Counted from the first letter of the stretch, positions 1-8,194 are shown. The stretch is 64,000 bases of DNA from an uncultured bacterium (GCA_937922985.1 CALAKV010000038.1:16995-80994); one strand, 5' to 3'. Numbers and translations: made by a program. The notes: generated by a model from the letters alone, not told the origin.

Positions 1-729
1 CTTATCTAATTCTCCATTCAAAAATTTTCGAATTAATGGATAAGCATTTGCTGTCATTGCTTCAGAATTTGAGCCATATTTCTGTTCAACTTTTTTGTAT
101 TCTTCAATTATTCCAGAGTTAAAAAAAATTCCATTCCTTTTAAAGATTTTTTCTCGGAGCTCTTCGCGATTAGTTGTTATTCCTACAACAATATTATTAT
201 AATTATTGTGTTTTTTACAACTTTTACCCTTTTTACTTATGCTTTTTTCTATTGATCGAATTAAATATCGCTTATTCTTATTATTTTCTGGAATTTCAAT
301 TTCATTTTCAAAAATATAATTTTGTAAATCTTCGACGGTTCTCTGGTTCAAGTCTTTTCGAAAATTATCATCAACTTCACCGCCAAAGTCATAATCATAT
401 AAAACCGCATCAATATATAATCCAGTTCCACCAACTAAAAATGGAATTTTACCACGATCCAAAATATCATCAATTTTAGCATAGGCATATTCCTTAAAAT
501 CTGCCGCGGTAAAGCGCTCCCCAGGCTCAACCAAATCAAAGCCCCAATGAATAACACCTTCTCGCTCCTTAATTGTTGGTTTCGCAGAAGCAATATTAAT
601 ATCTTTATAAATAGCTCGCGAATCAGCAGAAATAATCTCACCGCCAAAAAGCTTGGCTAATTTTATAGCCAAGCTCGTCTTCCCGCTCGCGGTAGGGCCA
701 GTGATTATAACTAAAGTGTTATTTCTCAT
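1..729 (-). CDS. miaA: tRNA dimethylallyltransferase MiaA (C-terminal part outside window)
   Basis: The enzyme transfers a dimethylallyl group from DMAPP to N6 of A37 in tRNAs that read UNN codons. The minus strand reads as 243 open codons from an ATG at 727-729 to the window edge, so the 3' end is missing. Visible motifs are the P-loop GPTASGKT near residue 10, the segment DSRAIYKDINIASAKP (substrate-recognition region) and VGGTGLYIDA near residue 95, all family hallmarks. The gene starts 3 nt after the thrS stop, so the two are probably cotranscribed. Confidence 0.93.
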   Translation of the reverse strand, partial: MRNNTLVIITGPTASGKTSLAIKLAKLFGGEIISADSRAIYKDINIASAKPTIKEREGVIHWGFDLVEPGERFTAADFKEYAYAKIDDILDRGKIPFLVGGTGLYIDAVLYDYDFGGEVDDNFRKDLNQRTVEDLQNYIFENEIEIPENNKNKRYLIRSIEKSISKKGKSCKKHNNYNNIVVGITTNREELREKIFKRNGIFFNSGIIEEYKKVEQKYGSNSEAMTANAYPLIRKFLNGELDK

Positions 730-732
730 ACT

Positions 733-2550
733 TTATATTTTTCGAATAAATTCCGCTAAATCTTGAAGAGTAACTTTTTCTTCAACGAATTCACTATTTT
801 TTCGAAAACGAACACTCACTTCATTATTCTCTTTATCTTTAGGCCCAACGATTAACTGAACTGGAATTTTCATTGCAGTTGCTTCACGAATTTTCTTACC
901 TAAAGACTCATTTCGATTATCAACAGAATAACGAATTTCATTGAATTTAACTGGCAAGTTAAGCACAGTCCCAGAAAGAATTTTCGAAACTTCTTCAACG
1001 TAATCATTTAAAGTATCGTTAATTGTTAAAATTCGAACTTGTTCTGGAGCTGCCCAAAAATCGAACCAACCAGCCTTATGCTCAATATAAACACTCATAA
1101 ATCGCTCAATCGAACCAAGCAAAGCGCAGTGAATCATTACAGGTCGTTCATCTTGACCTTCAGAGTTTTTATATGAAAGTTCGAATCGCTCAGGCTGAAC
1201 AAAATCAAGCTGAACCGTTGCCACTTGATGCTCACGACCAATTGCATCTGTTGCCATAAAGTCGATTTTTGGACCATAAAACGCAGCCTCACCTTCTTCT
1301 TCGAAATAATCCAAATTATTCGAAATTACTGCTTTTTTAAGCTGATTTTGCGCACTTTCCCAAACTGCCAAATCACCAAGATAACTATCAGAATCATCAC
1401 GATAGCTAAGGCGCACTCGAAGTTTCATTCCAATTCCAGAATAAAGCTCATGAGCAGCAGCTAGCAGATTTTGAATTTCACCTTCAATCTGATCAGTTCG
1501 GCAAAAAATATGTGAATCATCTTGCGTTAAAGAACGAACACGATTCAAGCCACCAAGCTCGCCAGTTTGCTCGTCACGATAGTCTGTTGTTGTTTCAAGA
1601 TAACGGATTGGTAAATCTTTATAGCTTCTTGGATTCGAAGCAAAAATTTGCGTATGGTGTGGACAGTTCATTGGCTTTAATGCAAATTGCCCACCAGTAA
1701 CCTGTGATTTCACCAAGAAAAGCTCTTCGCCAAATTTAGCCCAGTGCCCAGATTTTTCGTACAAATCTTTTTTAGTAATGTGCGGAGTCCAAACTTTTTC
1801 GAAACCGTATTTTTGGCGTAATTGATTTGAATAGTTCGCCAAAACATCACGTAAAATTGTTCCACGTGGCGTGAAGAGTGGCAAACCAATTCCGACAAGT
1901 GGAGAAACGGTATATAAATCAAGCTCTTTACCAAGTTTGCGGTGATCGCGTTTTTTTGCTTCCTCCATTCGTTCAAGGTATTCATCAAGCTCCTCTTGAG
2001 TTTCGAAAGCCACACCATAAAGACGCTGCATCTGTGGATTTTTTTCATCACCACGCCAATAAGCACCCGCCACACGCATCAATTTAAAAGCGCCAACTTC
2101 GCTAGTATTCGAAAGGTGTGGACCTCGGCATAAATCCTTATAGTTTCCATTAGTATAAAAACTAACAGTTTCAGCGCCGTTACCAAGTTCAAAATCGCCC
2201 TCAGCAAGAATTTTCGCATTTGTTGTGCCGGCATTTTTCAAATCGTTCAAAAGCTCCAATTTATAGGGCTGATTATTTTCTTTCGCCCACTCGATTGCTT
2301 CTTCAATCGAAACTTCGCTTCGCACAAAATCTTGCTTTTCAGCAATAATTCGCCGCATAGCTTTTTCAATTTTAACAAAGTTTTTTTCTGAAATTTTATT
2401 TTCACTTAAATCAATATCATAATAAAAACCATCATTAATTGCTGGGCCAACGCCAAATTTTGCATCTTTATAAATTCGTTGAACAGCTGCCGCCATGATA
2501 TGAGCAAGGCTGTGGCGCATTTTGAAAAGTTTTTCTTCTTTATTCTCCAC
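733..2550 (-). CDS. thrS: Threonyl-tRNA synthetase, lacking the TGS domain
   Basis: Class II synthetase that charges tRNA-Thr. The 605-residue protein starts (GTG at 2548-2550, AAAGGA Shine-Dalgarno 7 nt upstream) directly at the editing domain: HSLAH and CRGPHL form the editing site, then comes the catalytic core with MNCPHH (zinc Cys), the following His ligands in DDSHIFCR and PVMIHCALLGSIERF, and a C-terminal anticodon-binding domain (about residues 505-605). Usual bacterial ThrRS is about 640 residues with an N-terminal TGS domain of about 60 residues, which is absent here. No in-frame start further upstream would restore it. miaA follows after 3 nt. Confidence 0.97.
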   Translation of the reverse strand: MENKEEKLFKMRHSLAHIMAAAVQRIYKDAKFGVGPAINDGFYYDIDLSENKISEKNFVKIEKAMRRIIAEKQDFVRSEVSIEEAIEWAKENNQPYKLELLNDLKNAGTTNAKILAEGDFELGNGAETVSFYTNGNYKDLCRGPHLSNTSEVGAFKLMRVAGAYWRGDEKNPQMQRLYGVAFETQEELDEYLERMEEAKKRDHRKLGKELDLYTVSPLVGIGLPLFTPRGTILRDVLANYSNQLRQKYGFEKVWTPHITKKDLYEKSGHWAKFGEELFLVKSQVTGGQFALKPMNCPHHTQIFASNPRSYKDLPIRYLETTTDYRDEQTGELGGLNRVRSLTQDDSHIFCRTDQIEGEIQNLLAAAHELYSGIGMKLRVRLSYRDDSDSYLGDLAVWESAQNQLKKAVISNNLDYFEEEGEAAFYGPKIDFMATDAIGREHQVATVQLDFVQPERFELSYKNSEGQDERPVMIHCALLGSIERFMSVYIEHKAGWFDFWAAPEQVRILTINDTLNDYVEEVSKILSGTVLNLPVKFNEIRYSVDNRNESLGKKIREATAMKIPVQLIVGPKDKENNEVSVRFRKNSEFVEEKVTLQDLAEFIRKI

Positions 2551-2600
2551 TTAAAATCCTTTCGAAAATAATATTTTAACTCTTTTTATTTTATCACCAC

Positions 2601-2629
2601 TTGAATTTTCTTGCAAGCTTTGCTAAAAT
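2601..2629 (+). promoter_or_regulatory. Promoter of tRNA-Val
   Basis: TTGAAT at 2601-2606, a 17-nt spacer and TAAAAT at 2624-2629 place transcription initiation at about 2636, almost at the first base of the tRNA. Confidence 0.7.
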
Positions 2630-2637
2630 AAAACCAC

Positions 2638-2714
2638 GGGCGATTAGCTCAGTTGGCTAGAGCGTCACATTGACGTTGTGAAAGTCAGAGGTTCGAGTCC
2701 TCTATCGCCCACCA
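2638..2714 (+). tRNA. tRNA-Val (GAC)
   Basis: A complete cloverleaf is visible: acceptor GGGCGAT pairs with ATCGCCC, the D-arm carries GAGC, and the anticodon loop TTGACGT gives anticodon GAC. The T-arm has TTCGAGT, the discriminator is A, and CCA is encoded. Confidence 0.97.
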
Positions 2715-2771
2715 ACTTATAATATAGTAATTCCTTTAATTATATTGTTAGTTTTTTATAATCAATCTTCT

Positions 2772-2806
2772 AAAATACCGCACTTATTATGCGGTATTTT
2801 AGTTTT
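2772..2806. terminator. Bidirectional terminator between tRNA-Val and the HNH gene
   Basis: An 11-bp perfect stem (AAAATACCGCA / TGCGGTATTTT) closes a 7-nt loop, with A and T tracts on either side. It can end the tRNA-Val transcript on the plus strand and the convergent nuclease gene on the minus strand. Confidence 0.75.
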
Positions 2807-2813
2807 ATGAAAA

Positions 2814-3902
2814 TTACTTATCACTCTTCTCGCGGTTATCTTTTCTGCAAAGCATTTGGCAGTTTTCGGCCACAGTTTTTCCACCTTTACTCCATGGGTT
2901 GATATGATCAGCTTCCATTTCTTCAATTAAATAGTGTTCATGACAAATTGGGCAAATTCCCATTTGTCGCTCATAAACTTGACTTTTAATATCATCATCA
3001 AAAGCTCGCAAGCTCAAATATTTCTCGTTATCCGTTAAAATATATTGATAAATCCCACTTTTCTTGGTAACTTCATTATCTTTATAAAGTTCCGAAACTC
3101 TCCGTTCGTTTTCTTCACCATTCTTTTCAAAACCTTGATCTTTGAATTCATTATAAAATTCACCCCACGGCAATCCTTTCATTTCTTTGCGATATTTAGG
3201 GAAAACTCTCTGCACCCATTCCATAACATCTTCGAAATATCGCCAAAGTTCTTTCGCATTTGCGTCGTGCTGGTGGATTCCCATATAATTCTCGACATTT
3301 CCGTCAGAAATCCACTTCAAAACTGTTTCTAAAACCTCTTGGCGAAGATAACTCTTATTTAAATAATCATTATAACCATTTTGTGCAGGGCAACCACTTT
3401 TACTAAAATATCGTTTAGCGTCCACCAGCCAGCTACCAGTATAAACTGAATTTCTCAACTCTTGTGGCGTTAGTTCTTCGCCTGCAATATTCACAATTTT
3501 AAACCAATCCAGCTTTTCACGCGTTTCGCCTTCGCAAAAATAGATCATCAGCTCATATTCTTCAATTTGCTCTTGTTCTTCAGGAGTCAAATTATTAAAA
3601 TAAGCACCATCAACACTAAAATCTCCGCTCAAATATTTACAAATTGACATCGTGCGCTGTTGCCCATCTAAAAGCTCAAAAGTGCCGTCACTATTCTTTG
3701 ACCAATACATAATATTGAGCGGAAAACCTTTTCGAATTGTACGAATCACCTCTCGCTGTTGCTCATCTTTATAAACAAACTCTCGCTGATACGGCGGGCG
3801 AATGTTTAACTTGTCATCAAAACCCACCACACCAGCTTCTTCATCATTTTCGAAACCAGCAAATAAATCTTTTACTTTAATTTTATGTAGCTCAATTTTC
3901 AT
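2814..3902 (-). CDS. DUF262-HNH endonuclease (GmrSD-like), nuclease partner of the adjacent methyltransferase
   Basis: The 362-residue protein has an N-terminal DUF262/ParB-like domain with PYQRE at 38-41 and DGQQR at 79-83, the latter being the family signature linked to NTP-dependent nicking. The C-terminal HNH domain (about residues 310-362) has CPIC, ADHI, the linked Asn in AENCQML and a final Cys, making a Cys4 zinc-stabilised beta-beta-alpha-metal nuclease. It lies 4 nt after the adenine methyltransferase gene, so the two form an operon. Known GmrSD-type proteins cut foreign or modified phage DNA. The pairing with a methyltransferase suggests classic restriction-modification, which is inference. 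It contains the TTCGAA word of the host genome, so it does not look recently acquired. Confidence 0.85.
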   Translation of the reverse strand: MKIELHKIKVKDLFAGFENDEEAGVVGFDDKLNIRPPYQREFVYKDEQQREVIRTIRKGFPLNIMYWSKNSDGTFELLDGQQRTMSICKYLSGDFSVDGAYFNNLTPEEQEQIEEYELMIYFCEGETREKLDWFKIVNIAGEELTPQELRNSVYTGSWLVDAKRYFSKSGCPAQNGYNDYLNKSYLRQEVLETVLKWISDGNVENYMGIHQHDANAKELWRYFEDVMEWVQRVFPKYRKEMKGLPWGEFYNEFKDQGFEKNGEENERRVSELYKDNEVTKKSGIYQYILTDNEKYLSLRAFDDDIKSQVYERQMGICPICHEHYLIEEMEADHINPWSKGGKTVAENCQMLCRKDNREKSDK

Positions 3903-3906
3903 TGCT

Positions 3907-4986
3907 TTACCTTTCTACTTTCTTATTTTTAATAAATAATCTCTTATATGCTTTTTTGCCATTAACTAACGGCTGAGCAACTTTACTTTCTTCATTCCAT
4001 AAACCACTCGAAAAACCTTTACCCTCACTCTCTGTTGCTCCAAATAGATCAAACTGCTCAGGATTAAACTTATCAAGAAAAGTTATCGGTACACCCATTG
4101 CGCCGTCATAATCTTTGGGGATATCTTTAACTTTCGAAACTTCAATCGCGTCGTAGTTGTCATATTTTGGGTAATCAAGCGGATTATATTTCTTCACTAA
4201 AACCATCTCTTCGTGGCGTTTTTTGATGTCTAAATTTGTATACCAATTTATTGCAGGAACTTTAATATAGTTATCCCCAAAATAACCTTTACTCTCACAA
4301 AATTTTCGGTTAGACTCTAAATCGTTTTCGTAAGGAGAAGTAAAAACCATACTTTGGTTAAATCCATAACCAGTCCAAATTTTATTATTTTTTATTAATG
4401 GAAAAATTTCTTTATAAGTTATTGCGTTCATATTTCCCAAAATAATAAACTTTTTATCAAATTTAATCAGTTGAGCCACATATTCACGAAACAACGAAAA
4501 TGGCGGGTTGGTTACCACAATATCAGCTTGTTTGAGTAACTCTTTGCTCTCACTACTCCTAAAATCACCATCACCAATGAGTTTAGTCATTTTACCACCC
4601 TTTTCAGCTTTTTCTAAAATCTCTTTCACATCTTGCAAGTTAATTGCACCGTCGCCATTTTTGTCATAGACTTCATCGATTTCGATTTTATAAGGCTTGA
4701 GTAAATCTTCGAAAGATGAATTTCCCTTTTTGGCTGGCAATTCTTTGAAAGCTACAGGTGAAGCAATATAGCTGGTGGCAATCAATTTTTTAAGTTTTAG
4801 AGTGCTAAAATTTAGTACAAAATACTTGAAAAAGTTGCTCTCATAAGGGTCATCACAGTTGCAAAAAATTACCTTACCCTCAAAATGATGGCGATAGTGT
4901 GAAAGCTCTTTTTCGATATCCCTAAGCTGTGTGTAAAATTCATCATTTTTTGATTCTTTGGCGTTATGTAAATTTTTATTCGCCAC
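3907..4986 (-). CDS. EcoRI-type adenine-specific DNA methyltransferase
   Basis: The 359-residue protein methylates adenine in DNA, by family. Diagnostic segments are NPPF at 160-163 (motif IV of amino-methyltransferases) in DIVVTNPPFSLFREYV, and ILGNMNAITYKEIFPL downstream, both typical of the M.EcoRI family. An EF-hand-like loop, DKNGDGAINLQD (108-119), sits in an insertion where relatives also carry Asp/Asn-Gly-rich turns. The start is GTG (4984-4986) preceded by AAGGAAAGG. It is first in a two-gene operon with the DUF262-HNH nuclease. About 35 nt upstream is a 57-nt inverted repeat that could act as an operator or folded leader. Confidence 0.9.
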   Translation of the reverse strand: MANKNLHNAKESKNDEFYTQLRDIEKELSHYRHHFEGKVIFCNCDDPYESNFFKYFVLNFSTLKLKKLIATSYIASPVAFKELPAKKGNSSFEDLLKPYKIEIDEVYDKNGDGAINLQDVKEILEKAEKGGKMTKLIGDGDFRSSESKELLKQADIVVTNPPFSLFREYVAQLIKFDKKFIILGNMNAITYKEIFPLIKNNKIWTGYGFNQSMVFTSPYENDLESNRKFCESKGYFGDNYIKVPAINWYTNLDIKKRHEEMVLVKKYNPLDYPKYDNYDAIEVSKVKDIPKDYDGAMGVPITFLDKFNPEQFDLFGATESEGKGFSSGLWNEESKVAQPLVNGKKAYKRLFIKNKKVER

Positions 4987-5020
4987 GAAAAATCCTTTCC
5001 TTATGATGGAAAGCGATAAA

Positions 5021-5077
5021 GATACATTAAATAAAATAGAACACCCAACTTAGGGTGTCTACAAAATTTAATGTATC
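5021..5077. repeat. Near-perfect 57-nt inverted repeat upstream of the methyltransferase
   Basis: Outer arms GATACATTAAAT (5021-5032) and ATTTAATGTATC (5066-5077) are perfect complements. The inner arms end in ACACCC / GGGTGT around the loop AACTTA. A second, inverted copy of the inner part (18 of 19 matching) lies at 5106-5124, flanked by GAATCTC (5088-5094) and GAGATTC (5129-5135). A further ACACCCAAC occurs at 5475-5483. In the methyltransferase mRNA this would be a strong hairpin 35 nt before the start codon. Confidence 0.8.
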
Positions 5078-5376
5078 TTCGAAAAACGAATCTCATGAAA
5101 TTTTCCCTAAATTGGGTGTTCTATCCACGAGATTCAGAAAATCGAAAAAAGCTTTCCGAAAATACATTACTTTAAATTTTATAGACATCTTAATTATATC
5201 AAAAAATAATTTTTTTGCAAAAAACTCAAGAGATTTTACAGCTTTTGTTCTTTTCTTCTTCCCTACATATAGCGTTATTGTATTTTTTAGTTTTACACAT
5301 TCTACTATAGCTTTTCCACAAGCTGGTTTTTGGCTTTTGAAAATTTTTATTCATTTGGTGAGATATTTATTTTAGG

Positions 5377-5453
5377 TTGTTCGCTTTTTTAAGTTTGACT
5401 TTCATGTGAAATGTTTTATTTTCAAAGACTCAATTTTAGTAAAAAGCGAACAA
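5377..5453. repeat. 13-bp perfect inverted repeat with 51-nt spacer
   Basis: TTGTTCGCTTTTT at 5377-5389 is matched by AAAAAGCGAACAA at 5441-5453. The spacer holds a small dyad, TTTCATGTGAAA, which resembles a stretch in the leader of valS at 42231-42250. The function is unknown. It lies in the gene-free 4987-5776 interval, between the methyltransferase leader repeats and the candidate small RNA. Confidence 0.6.
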
Positions 5454-5496
5454 AATTTTTAACTTTCGAAAAAGACACCCAACATCATAATTATGC

Positions 5497-5525
5497 TTGC
5501 TTTTTTAAATGAAACGCAGTAAAAT
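5497..5525 (+). promoter_or_regulatory. Promoter of the candidate small RNA
   Basis: TTGCTT at 5497-5502, a 17-nt spacer and TAAAAT at 5520-5525 predict a start near 5532, immediately before the first hairpin. Confidence 0.6.
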
Positions 5526-5531
5526 AAAAAA

Positions 5532-5730
5532 CGAGATTAAACTTCGGAAAAAGTTTAATCAGGTTTGGGCAAAAATTAGAAAAATAAGAAAGTTTTTCTA
5601 GCAACCTGTTACATTCATGCTTTTACATATTATTTTTTTCGTCACCCAAACGACGACGCACTTTTTGGCAAGGTTTAGAGAAATCTTGCAAAATATCCCT
5701 ACATTAGGCGGTCAAAGTGGCCGCTTTTAA
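5532..5730 (+). ncRNA. Candidate structured non-coding RNA of about 200 nt
   Basis: No good open reading frame covers this stretch, but it is full of stems. A perfect 10-bp hairpin (5535-5544 / 5551-5560) has loop CGGAAA. A long hairpin is closed by AGGTT..GC / GCAACCT (5561-5607) with an 8-bp apical stem. A 9-bp hairpin (5668-5676 / 5681-5689) has tetraloop AGAG. The 3' end is an 8-bp GC-rich stem (5706-5726) followed by TTTT. GTTTGGG (5563-5569) can also pair with CCCAAAC (5645-5651), a possible pseudoknot or switch. It does not show tmRNA, RNase P, SRP or 6S signatures. It could serve the neighbouring restriction-modification genes or be independent. Confidence 0.5.
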
Positions 5731-5749
5731 ATTTCATGAATATTAAGCC

Positions 5750-5778
5750 AAAAATAAAGCACCCTTTTCAGAGTACTT
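5750..5778 (-). terminator. Terminator of the glycosyltransferase operon
   Basis: On the minus strand, AAGTACTC and GGGTGCTT (two G-U pairs) form an 8-bp stem around TGAAAA, followed by a T-rich run. The 5' side of the stem overlaps the stop codon of the glycosyltransferase gene. Confidence 0.6.
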
Positions 5779-7465
5779 ATTTTTTTTGCTTCTTTAAAGC
5801 TCGTTTTTTAGCTCTTTCAGCCTTCGCACGTTCAACATCTTCAATTCGCCCCTTTTCAGTAACATCAAATTTATCAAGATATTTACCGAATGCTAAGCGA
5901 GTTTGCGAATATGCTGCTGCTGCTGCGTTATAACATATTGAAGTTACAGGCATATAAACCCACTGCGCAACCATCCATAAAGAACGGCGTTTTCTATAGC
6001 GTTCTGGGCGTGGCGGTAGCATTTTTAAGCTAATCAAGATTGTGATAAAAATCCCCACAGTTGCAACTTGCTGAAGTGTACTAATCACATTTGGTAATTG
6101 ATGCACAATCACGCTACGAGAAGAAGCAGCATAAACAATCAGTGGTACCCAACCGCCAAAGGCAGCCATTGGTGATTGAAAAACAGCTGTTACATGACCA
6201 TCGATCAAGCGAATAAGTTTCATTAAGCCATCAACAATTGGCACATTGCGAGTTTTCGAAAAGTATAAATTAGCAACATATGGTATATCGCTTGCTCCGT
6301 ACATCCAGCGACGAAGCTGAATAAACTGTGCCTTGAGTGTTTTTGGCAAAGTTTCACTTAGAACCGCATCTTGGTAAATTGGCACACGAATCGGCACTAC
6401 ATAATAGTCGCCACCAAAATGAAAATAACTTCTCCAAAATTGATGACCATCTTCAACAATTGTGCGAGTTGACCAAAAATCCATTTCAACTAAAGCATCA
6501 AGAGGTTGTGAGTGTGAAGCAAAATTTCGTAAAAGATGCGGCCGCATTGTTGAAACGATATTCCAGAATGAGTTGCCAGTTGCAACCACACGCATTGGAG
6601 CTGGGACATCCCAAATATTATTCAAAAATAACGAAACTGGCTGATACGAAAGTCTTTTACGGTCTTCATGAACAATAAAACTATAAGTTGCGCAAGCAAA
6701 ATATTCCTTATGCGGCTTATTATCGCTATCAAGCGTTGTAACGAGTACGTTTTCGAAAGGAATTTTATTGTTTTCACAATATTTTTGAAGCGCTCGCCCA
6801 GCAAAAGTGATATTTCCGCCTTTTCCAACAACTTCATTTGGTAGATTTTTTGGGTGTTTCACAATTTCAAAAGCACCAAAGCTTTTCGAAAATTCTTTTT
6901 TAAGCCTAATTGCAGTTTTTTCAATTTCTTCACCACCCCGCTCTTCATATGCCAAGAAAATAAGTAAGTTTTTTGCATCATAATTTGAAGCCAAAACAGA
7001 TTGAACAGTTGGCTGAATCACTTCATAAGGCTCATTATAAGCTGCAATAATTACCGCATTTTTCACCTTTGACGGCTTTGGAAAGCTAGCTGGATTTTCT
7101 ATAATATCATTCAAATTTCGAAGGTGGCTTTTAAACTCGTATTCATTATTTCTCTGATTTTTGAGAATATCTAAAGATTTTTCGGCATTCTCAAGCTCAT
7201 TTAGACGTTTATTCCAGTCAACTTTTTGAGCTTTTTCAATCTGAAGATGACCCGTTATCATTCGATAGGCAATTCCAATCGCCTTGACAAGAAGAGTTGT
7301 GATAATCGTTAAAAGATAAAGAGAGGCTAAAAAAGGAGAAAAAGCCGAAAGTATAAACATTAAAATAATTGCGCCAAAACTCAAAAAAGCTGGCATAATT
7401 TCGAAAAAGCGATATTTAAAAGTTCGCTTTCCGAGTGGAATTTCAATATCAACTTTCTTGCTCAT
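5777..7465 (-). CDS. Membrane-bound family 2 glycosyltransferase (cellulose-synthase-like)
   Basis: The 562-residue processive-type glycosyltransferase probably builds a surface polysaccharide at the cytoplasmic membrane. Two transmembrane helices lie near the N-terminus (about 25-70). The GT2 catalytic domain follows with AAYNEP, the metal-binding TTLDSDNKPH, the catalytic Asp in EDGHQFW and the QLRRW acceptor motif. C-terminal membrane helices (about 410-525) and a Lys/Arg-rich tail end the protein. The start overlaps the stop of the upstream small membrane protein (TAATG), so the two are translationally coupled. The sugar donor cannot be told from the sequence. Confidence 0.88.
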   Translation of the reverse strand: MSKKVDIEIPLGKRTFKYRFFEIMPAFLSFGAIILMFILSAFSPFLASLYLLTIITTLLVKAIGIAYRMITGHLQIEKAQKVDWNKRLNELENAEKSLDILKNQRNNEYEFKSHLRNLNDIIENPASFPKPSKVKNAVIIAAYNEPYEVIQPTVQSVLASNYDAKNLLIFLAYEERGGEEIEKTAIRLKKEFSKSFGAFEIVKHPKNLPNEVVGKGGNITFAGRALQKYCENNKIPFENVLVTTLDSDNKPHKEYFACATYSFIVHEDRKRLSYQPVSLFLNNIWDVPAPMRVVATGNSFWNIVSTMRPHLLRNFASHSQPLDALVEMDFWSTRTIVEDGHQFWRSYFHFGGDYYVVPIRVPIYQDAVLSETLPKTLKAQFIQLRRWMYGASDIPYVANLYFSKTRNVPIVDGLMKLIRLIDGHVTAVFQSPMAAFGGWVPLIVYAASSRSVIVHQLPNVISTLQQVATVGIFITILISLKMLPPRPERYRKRRSLWMVAQWVYMPVTSICYNAAAAAYSQTRLAFGKYLDKFDVTEKGRIEDVERAKAERAKKRALKKQKK

Positions 7466-7836
7466 TAGTTTGGAATCTCACGAATTGAAGTGCCTATAAT
7501 TATCATGCCAACCAGAACAAGAATAATACTAAAAATTGCAAAAACCGCAGCCACACGCCTACCAGAAATGTTATAAATTTTTGCGATAATAATATTATGA
7601 ATAAATGAAATAATTAGACCAAAAATAGCCAAAACAACACGATAAGTCCAGGAATCTTTATAAAACTCACTAGCTCCAAAAACTGTATAACGCACGTTCA
7701 AAAGATAGTCATATGATTTTGTGTTTAAAATCATAAAAATAAAGAAAATAATTCCAGATAGAAATACAGAAGCCATCAAAATTAACATTTTGCGGTCTTT
7801 TAAAATTGGTTTAAATAAATTAGCTATTGTTTTCAT
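7465..7836 (-). CDS. Small membrane protein upstream of the glycosyltransferase
   Basis: The 123-residue protein has three predicted transmembrane helices (about 17-38, 66-88 and 93-116) and no recognised catalytic motif. Its stop overlaps the glycosyltransferase start by 1 nt, suggesting an accessory role in the same membrane complex. That role is inference from position only. The family is not recognised. Confidence 0.75.
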   Translation of the reverse strand: MKTIANLFKPILKDRKMLILMASVFLSGIIFFIFMILNTKSYDYLLNVRYTVFGASEFYKDSWTYRVVLAIFGLIISFIHNIIIAKIYNISGRRVAAVFAIFSIILVLVGMIIIGTSIREIPN

Positions 7837-7847
7837 AAAAAATAAAT

Positions 7848-7923
7848 TGGAGCCGATGAGCAGGATTGAACTGCTGACCTACGCGTTACGAGTGCGTTGC
7901 TCTACCAACTGAGCTACATCGGC
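7848..7923 (-). tRNA. tRNA-Thr (CGT)
   Basis: On the minus strand, acceptor GCCGATG pairs with CATCGGC. The anticodon loop CTCGTAA gives CGT, the T-loop is TTCAATC and the 3' CCA is encoded. The discriminator base reads T. Confidence 0.95.
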
Positions 7924-7974
7924 ATATACTTAAATTATACCACAAACTTTTTGAAAAATAAACCAAAAAAGTGC

Positions 7975-8003
7975 TTGATTTTTTGCTGGGAGTCTGATAA
8001 AAT
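7975..8003 (+). promoter_or_regulatory. Promoter of tRNA-Asp
   Basis: TTGATT at 7975-7980, a 17-nt spacer and TAAAAT at 7998-8003 lie 17 nt before the tRNA. Confidence 0.7.
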
Positions 8004-8020
8004 TGTATTAGTCTAATGAT

Positions 8021-8098
8021 GCGCTCGTGGTATAGTTGGCCTAGTACGCCTCCCTGTCACGGAGGAGATCGCCGGTTCGAATCCGGTCGGGCGCGCCA
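8021..8098 (+). tRNA. tRNA-Asp (GTC)
   Basis: Acceptor GCGCTCG pairs with CGGGCGC (one G-U). The anticodon stem CCTCC/GGAGG holds loop CTGTCAC with anticodon GTC. The T-loop is TTCGAAT, the discriminator is G and CCA is encoded. Confidence 0.97.
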
Positions 8099-8114
8099 AA
8101 TCTAGACTTTAAAG

Positions 8115-8138
8115 AATCGCTTTCGGGCGATTTTTTAT
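8115..8138 (+). terminator. Terminator after tRNA-Asp
   Basis: Stem AATCGC / GCGATT around TTTCGG, followed by a run of Ts. Confidence 0.7.
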
Positions 8139-8194
8139 TTTATTTAATCTATTAAGACAAAAATAAAAAGCACAACTTTTGCTGTGCAATTTAT

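Noticed and set aside
3907..4986. Calcium-binding EF-hand in the methyltransferase
   Set aside because: The loop DKNGDGAINLQD fits the EF-hand pattern, but only one copy is present and relatives have similar Asp/Gly turns here; calcium binding is not supported.
5055..5375. Possible plus-strand gene of 106 residues in the 4987-5776 gap
   Set aside because: It would start at a GTG inside the inverted repeat, has no ribosome-binding site, and its Phe/Ile/Lys-rich translation looks like AT-rich non-coding DNA.
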